DNA of 64,000 nucleotides. It comes from Lycocorax pyrrhopterus obiensis (Eukaryota > Chordata > Aves > Passeriformes > Paradisaeidae). Under the pieces are notes generated by a model, which saw nothing but the letters and a program-made list of their open reading frames with translations, did not search any database and was not told the origin of the DNA. Positions 60,401 through 64,000 of the stretch are shown here, piece after piece. A program made the translations under genes and the position numbers. Every line of letters starts with the position of its first letter. The stretch's first letter is position 1. Location of the stretch: NCBI GenBank assembly GCA_014706295.1, contig JACSVZ010000016.1, positions 4,817,168 through 4,881,167 on the forward strand, in the 5' to 3' direction.

Positions 60401-62567
60401 TTTTTCCAATGACAGGATTTGGGGATGATTTCTTGCAATTAGTGTTGACTAATAAAATGAAATGACTTTGCATCTTGTTAAATAAGCTAAGATTAAAATA
60501 AAAAATTGAGATTTCTGAATTGTGAACTAAGGTTCTCAGTTAAGGCTTTTGAGGCTGTCGCATTGTGGTACAGTTGTATGACATCCCTTTCCCACTGGAT
60601 TGCAAGAAATTAGCCTGAGGATCCAGCCTGTGTCCTGGAAAGATATGGGGAGTCCCATCTAACACTGCAGGAGTCCCCAAGTCCTGAAATGTGAGTTCTT
60701 GGACCCCACTGGGTGATTGCTGCTACCATGGTGTAAGATCCCAAACCTGAAAGCAGCGTTGTTGAGTACTTACCTTAACAGTATCTTCTGCAGGCAAAAA
60801 CTTTGAACTCTTTAGTGGTATTTTGAGGGGTCTTTCCATTTTTACTACTGTTTCCATTTTTTTCTGTGAAAATTTTAAATTTAGTGCTTAACAAAGCATT
60901 AATTCCTCAAATTGCTTTAGCCTTTAATTCTGTAAATTTATCTCATGACTGCTTATTGCTATCTTTGGTAACTCTTAAGCTTGTAAGACCAGTACTCTTA
61001 AGCCACACTAGGCAATACAGCCTGCTGAGTCTGTGAGTATCACTTTGCCTTCTGTTTCTCTGTCTGATTTTTGTTGTCTGGAGAGTTATGGCTTGCTCCG
61101 CTACAGAACTAGACAGCAGGTTACCGTGGAGGATGTGGAGGTGGTCAGGGAGCAAGAGGTTGAATGCTGGCATCAATGATGTCACTGTCCAGTTGGAGTC
61201 AGGTCTGACTCTTCTGACGTATGATTAAATTGGTAGAGTCATAGAATAATTTAGGTTGGAAGAGAACTTAAAGGTAATCAAGTCAACAAAGCGAGCAGTT
61301 GTGACCCTGCCAGATTGTGATGCTTGGCATATTTATCTCACAACAAAGGTGCCGAAATGCCATCTGACCTGGAACCTGCAAAATGCAGGGTGCCATTTTA
61401 AAGGAGTCCAAAGTCCCCGTTTGACCTTCTTTCTTAGGCTGACTAATAATCTAGCCCTGGTTTTTGTGCAATTGATACCTAGTTGTGTAGACCAGGAGCT
61501 TAAAGGATGCAGAACTGCCAGTATACCAGATTCCCTAACATGCCCACACCAGCTGCAACCTCTCCACAGGAGAATGTCTTAGGGAGGAGTGCTGCAGCTC
61601 TCAGACCCACTCACCTCCTGTTCCACCAAGTTTGAAGTGCACTGCTAACCTGAGCACGATTCTTTCCTATCTCTCCCTGGAAGCAGCAAAGCTGGCACCC
61701 TTTTCCAGTTCCTCAGTAGTGCCGGAGGCTTGCACACCTTGGCAAGCACCTGGATTTCAGATGTGTCCTGTGCACTCAGCTGTACAGATGTCAGGAATTC
61801 AGAAGGACTTGCTTCTCAGTAGGAGACACTTTTCTGCTCCTGCAAATGACCGTGTATATCACTACGCATTTTCACAGGAATGTAAGGGATGAGGGGCTTG
61901 CTGTAGTTTTTCAGGATTTACTAAGGACACAAGAGTATTTACTGAGCTTATAAAGTGTAGGCATAGTTCAACTTTCAAATCTGTTTGACTTGAAGGCTAA
62001 ACACACTTGGGTTTGGAGGCTTCTCTGAACCATATGACAAAGTTGGACAAGATTCACTCATTACTGTACCTGTTAATTTTGTCACTCCCTCGAATCACTT
62101 TTATTTTTTTCAGCACAAGATTAATGTAATTTCTGTATAGATCCTGATTTGTTTTCTCTTTTTCTGTCTTAGTTCACATTCAGGCATGCCGTGCCCTGAT
62201 GATTACTTCCATCCTTCTGGGATTCTTAGCTACAATACTCTCACTGCTTGGTTTGAAGTGCACAAACATTGGGTTGAATGATGAAGATGGAAAAATGAAG
62301 TTTACCGTCACAGGAGGATTTCTTTTTATTTTAGGAGGTAATATGGAGGCTGAAATGAGAGCGCTATTGATACTTTGTATTGCTTTCACAGCCAGACTAA
62401 ATGAAATGAACTTGTTCTTGGTTTAAAGCTGTTACAGCCTTTAAATGAATCACTCACACGTGTGCTTTTTAACTTTATCTGGCAGGTCTCTGCTCCATGG
62501 TGGCTATTTCTTGGTATGCTGCAATGATTACTGCTCAGTTTTTTAACCAACTGTACCCTGGAACCAA
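54185..62567 (+). CDS. Claudin gene of CLDN10/CLDN15 type, two alternative first exons, 3' end outside window
   Basis: Claudins are four-pass tight-junction proteins forming paracellular barriers or pores. Two exons each carry an ATG, transmembrane 1 and most of the first extracellular segment: 54185-54404 (CLDN10a-like) and 57834-58050 (CLDN15/CLDN10b-like). Both end in phase 1 and fit exon 2 (62173-62337, [19 protein letters not shown]...), then exon 3 (62486-62567, [20 protein letters not shown]...YPGTK|gtaagt). Both first exons hold the claudin signature W...(G/N)LW..C.........C. Exons 2 and 3 match claudin-15 best ([34 protein letters not shown]). I see no exon 2-like sequence between 54.4 and 57.8 kb, so shared exons are the simplest model; two genes, or an orphan exon, are the alternatives. 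Transmembrane 4 and the cytoplasmic tail are beyond the right edge. In mammals CLDN10 and CLDN15 lie on other chromosomes, so I give no symbol. Confidence 0.85.
54405..57833 (+). other. Interval between the two claudin first exons
   Basis: 3.4 kb of unique sequence. I looked for a second set of claudin exons (a QACR-type start of exon 2) and found none. The promoter of the second first exon should lie at its right end, but no TATA box or CpG island is evident. Confidence 0.6.
57834..58050 (+). CDS. Claudin alternative first exon, CLDN15/CLDN10b-like
   Basis: 217 nt (72 codons plus one base), donor CCTG|gtaggt. Starts [20 protein letters not shown] (transmembrane 1), then [27 protein letters not shown] and [14 protein letters not shown]. 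Glu46, Asp55 and Glu64, which in claudin-15 shape a cation-selective pore, are all present at the same numbers. This exon gives the better match to the claudin-15-like exons 2 and 3. Confidence 0.9.
59190..59262 (+). repeat. CR1 LINE 3' tail
   Basis: Short 3' remnant: GTTGGACTTAATCTTAGAGG, TCTTTGCCAGCCTTAATGAT, TCTGTGATTTTAT. Sense orientation in the claudin intron. Confidence 0.8.
61238..61290 (-). repeat. CR1 LINE 3' tail
   Basis: AGAGTCATAGAATAATTTAG then GTTGGAAGAGAACTTAAAGG on +, the reverse complement of a CR1 3' end; only some 50 bases remain recognisable. Confidence 0.75.
62173..62337 (+). CDS. Claudin common exon 2
   Basis: 165 nt after CTGTCTTAG|, donor GGAG|gtaata. It encodes [20 protein letters not shown] (end of extracellular segment 1 and transmembrane 2), LKCTNIG (cytosolic loop) and the start of transmembrane 3 ([12 protein letters not shown]). 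The junction codon becomes Val after the second first exon and Leu after the first one; most claudins have Tyr or His there. Confidence 0.92.
62486..62567 (+). CDS. Claudin common exon 3
   Basis: 82 nt after TCTGGCAG|. It encodes [20 protein letters not shown] then QLYPGTK: rest of transmembrane 3 and the second extracellular segment. The donor AA|gtaagt leaves phase 2, as expected before the YELG... exon of the family. That exon is not found before base 64000. Confidence 0.9.
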
Positions 62568-64000
62568 GTAAGTTAATGTATTTGTCATACCAAGCTCCAT
62601 CATGTGTTAGACAGCTGCACTAACCTCAGCTGCTCCAGAGTTCCAGAACCTGGATGGATCCAATTATCCAGTCCTATAGGAGGAAAAGATTGTATTCAGG
62701 GAATCTTTTCACCTCAGAGATGCTGGTGGGGAGGGAGAAGAGTTCTTTTCTGGAAGAGTTAGTGAATGTGTGAGGAATATCAACCCCGCATCTGAGGGGT
62801 TTTGTACTATGTTTGCATATTCTTAAGAGACTCAATTAAGTGCATATCTCAATGTTATTAAGAAGAAAAGGTAAAATTCCTAATCTGCTTTGGCATTTAG
62901 ACCACAAGAGGTCCAAAAGACAAGTTCTGGCTAGAATAAAGTGCCTCAGATGTACATGGAAGGGAAAATCACATGCAAAGCAGCTCGAGCTTTGTACTAG
63001 TGATCTGCAGAGAAATCTGCTGCCTGTCTTATATATATATCTATATAGTAACAGCTCAACATTTGTTTGCCCTATGACTTAAAATGAGGCAAAATTTGTG
63101 GGACTATCAGCTAGTACAGTTGCATACAAACAGGTTTCGAGGTATAAAAGCCCTTACTCTTTGTCTGATGTAAAAGTAACAGTTGTCAAAACCAAATGGC
63201 AGCTTATGGCACCTTATCTAGGCGCCCTGTTTAGCAATGAGGAAAAAGGGTAGAGGTGACTGGGCCTCTCCTTCAGAGAGGGGGGAAAAGGAGAGGGAAA
63301 CGTATTGTCTGTGGAATATGAGACATCTATAAAATACTTCTACCAAGTATATAATTCATAGATCAGTAAACTATAAATCATTAGTTGCTAGGATCATATT
63401 TGGCGTGTTTTGTAAGTTCCTGCCCAGGAATCAGTTCGGAGAAGTCAGAGGTGAAGTGCTTTGTGATAAATCAAAGTTCTTTAAGCAATTGCTTTTGTTG
63501 TTTGTCAGTTTTCCCTGTGTTTTCAATGAAGTAATTACAAAGAAATTGTATTTGTGCAGTTACTTTTTGTTGTTTTATATCCCCTTGAGAGAACTATATG
63601 AAGGGTAATAAATACATTAGAGAACTGAAACAACTGTTGATAAGGAATTTCGGTTAGTCGGATAGTTGGTGTGTTTTGTAGTTACCTGCTATATCTTTGG
63701 GGCTTCAACATCAATGGCTGTTAATCAGTTACCAGATGGTTTGCATTCAGTAGCTGAAGAAATCTCTTTTTTTTAATATCTAAACTTCATGTTTAAGCTA
63801 CTGATTCACTGAGAAGTTCTTGATGAATTGTTTGATCATTGGTAAAGCTGGACATGGAGCCTATGAGATGAGTTCAAATTCAATTGCATGCCAGTACTGA
63901 TCTTCACTCCTAAGAGACTGGCAAATCTGGTTTTTCAGACTGCATTTTTTTGGTCTGACTTCAGCAAATTAGTGAAGTTAACCTCTGCTAATTCTTAGAG
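62568..64000 (+). other. Right flank, claudin intron 3 (start)
   Basis: Intron sequence after exon 3; the terminal claudin exon (transmembrane 4, tail) is not present before the window ends. Nothing else supportable is seen. Confidence 0.65.

Larger units (their letters stand above)
58051..62172 (+). other. Claudin intron 1
   Basis: Holds two small CR1 tails (59190-59262 +, 61238-61290 -), an AT-rich inverted repeat (58516-58538) and otherwise unique sequence. No additional claudin exon is seen. Confidence 0.65.

Noticed and set aside
1..64000. Search for tRNA, rRNA, CRISPR, bacterial operons or a complete provirus
   Set aside because: Nothing found; all content is ordinary for vertebrate nuclear DNA, and the only retroviral trace is the solo LTR.

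Overview
The window is nuclear DNA of a bird. The evidence is: vertebrate GT-AG intron/exon genes; at least nine CR1-type LINE fragments ending in the bird-typical ATTCTATGATTCT-like tail; short introns; and the gene order YEATS2(+) - MAP6D1(-) - PARL(-), which is the order on human 3q27 and (from memory) on avian chromosome 9. Which bird cannot be decided from sequence alone. There are no bacterial features, tRNAs, rRNAs or CRISPR arrays.

Layout. (1) 1-9051: the last eight coding exons of YEATS2 (+), entered in mid-gene, giving a 302-residue C-terminus. Its 3' end probably runs to one of several poly(A) signals up to about 12.53 kb, across an old MIR-type SINE and a CR1. (2) 12.5-15.5 kb: tail-to-tail spacer with a CR1 fragment and a C-rich minisatellite. 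(3) 17578-31838: MAP6D1 (-), three coding exons joining into a 233-codon frame. Its first exon lies in a CpG island and its 10.9-kb first intron carries a solo LTR. (4) 32.3-35.8 kb: spacer with a CR1 and a poly-C tract. (5) 37158-49497: PARL (-), all ten coding exons reconstructed (357 residues), promoter in a CpG island. (6) 49.5-52.3 kb: a possible divergent gene on + of which I can support only a terminal exon (51811-52096, with a poly(A) signal). Two CR1 copies in opposite orientation separate it from the island. (7) 54185 to beyond the right edge: a claudin gene (+) of the CLDN10/CLDN15 type. It has two mutually exclusive-looking first exons (54185-54404 and 57834-58050), both phase-compatible with common exons 2 and 3 (62173-62337, 62486-62567). 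The last exon(s) lie outside the window.

The genes do not form a pathway. YEATS2 is a chromatin (ATAC complex) subunit, MAP6D1 a palmitoylated microtubule-binding protein, PARL a mitochondrial rhomboid protease, and the claudin a tight-junction pore or barrier protein. The most interesting items are the claudin gene, which repeats the alternative-first-exon design of CLDN10 at another locus; the unidentified exon at 51.8 kb; and a GGGGCA repeat filling the 94-bp first intron of PARL.
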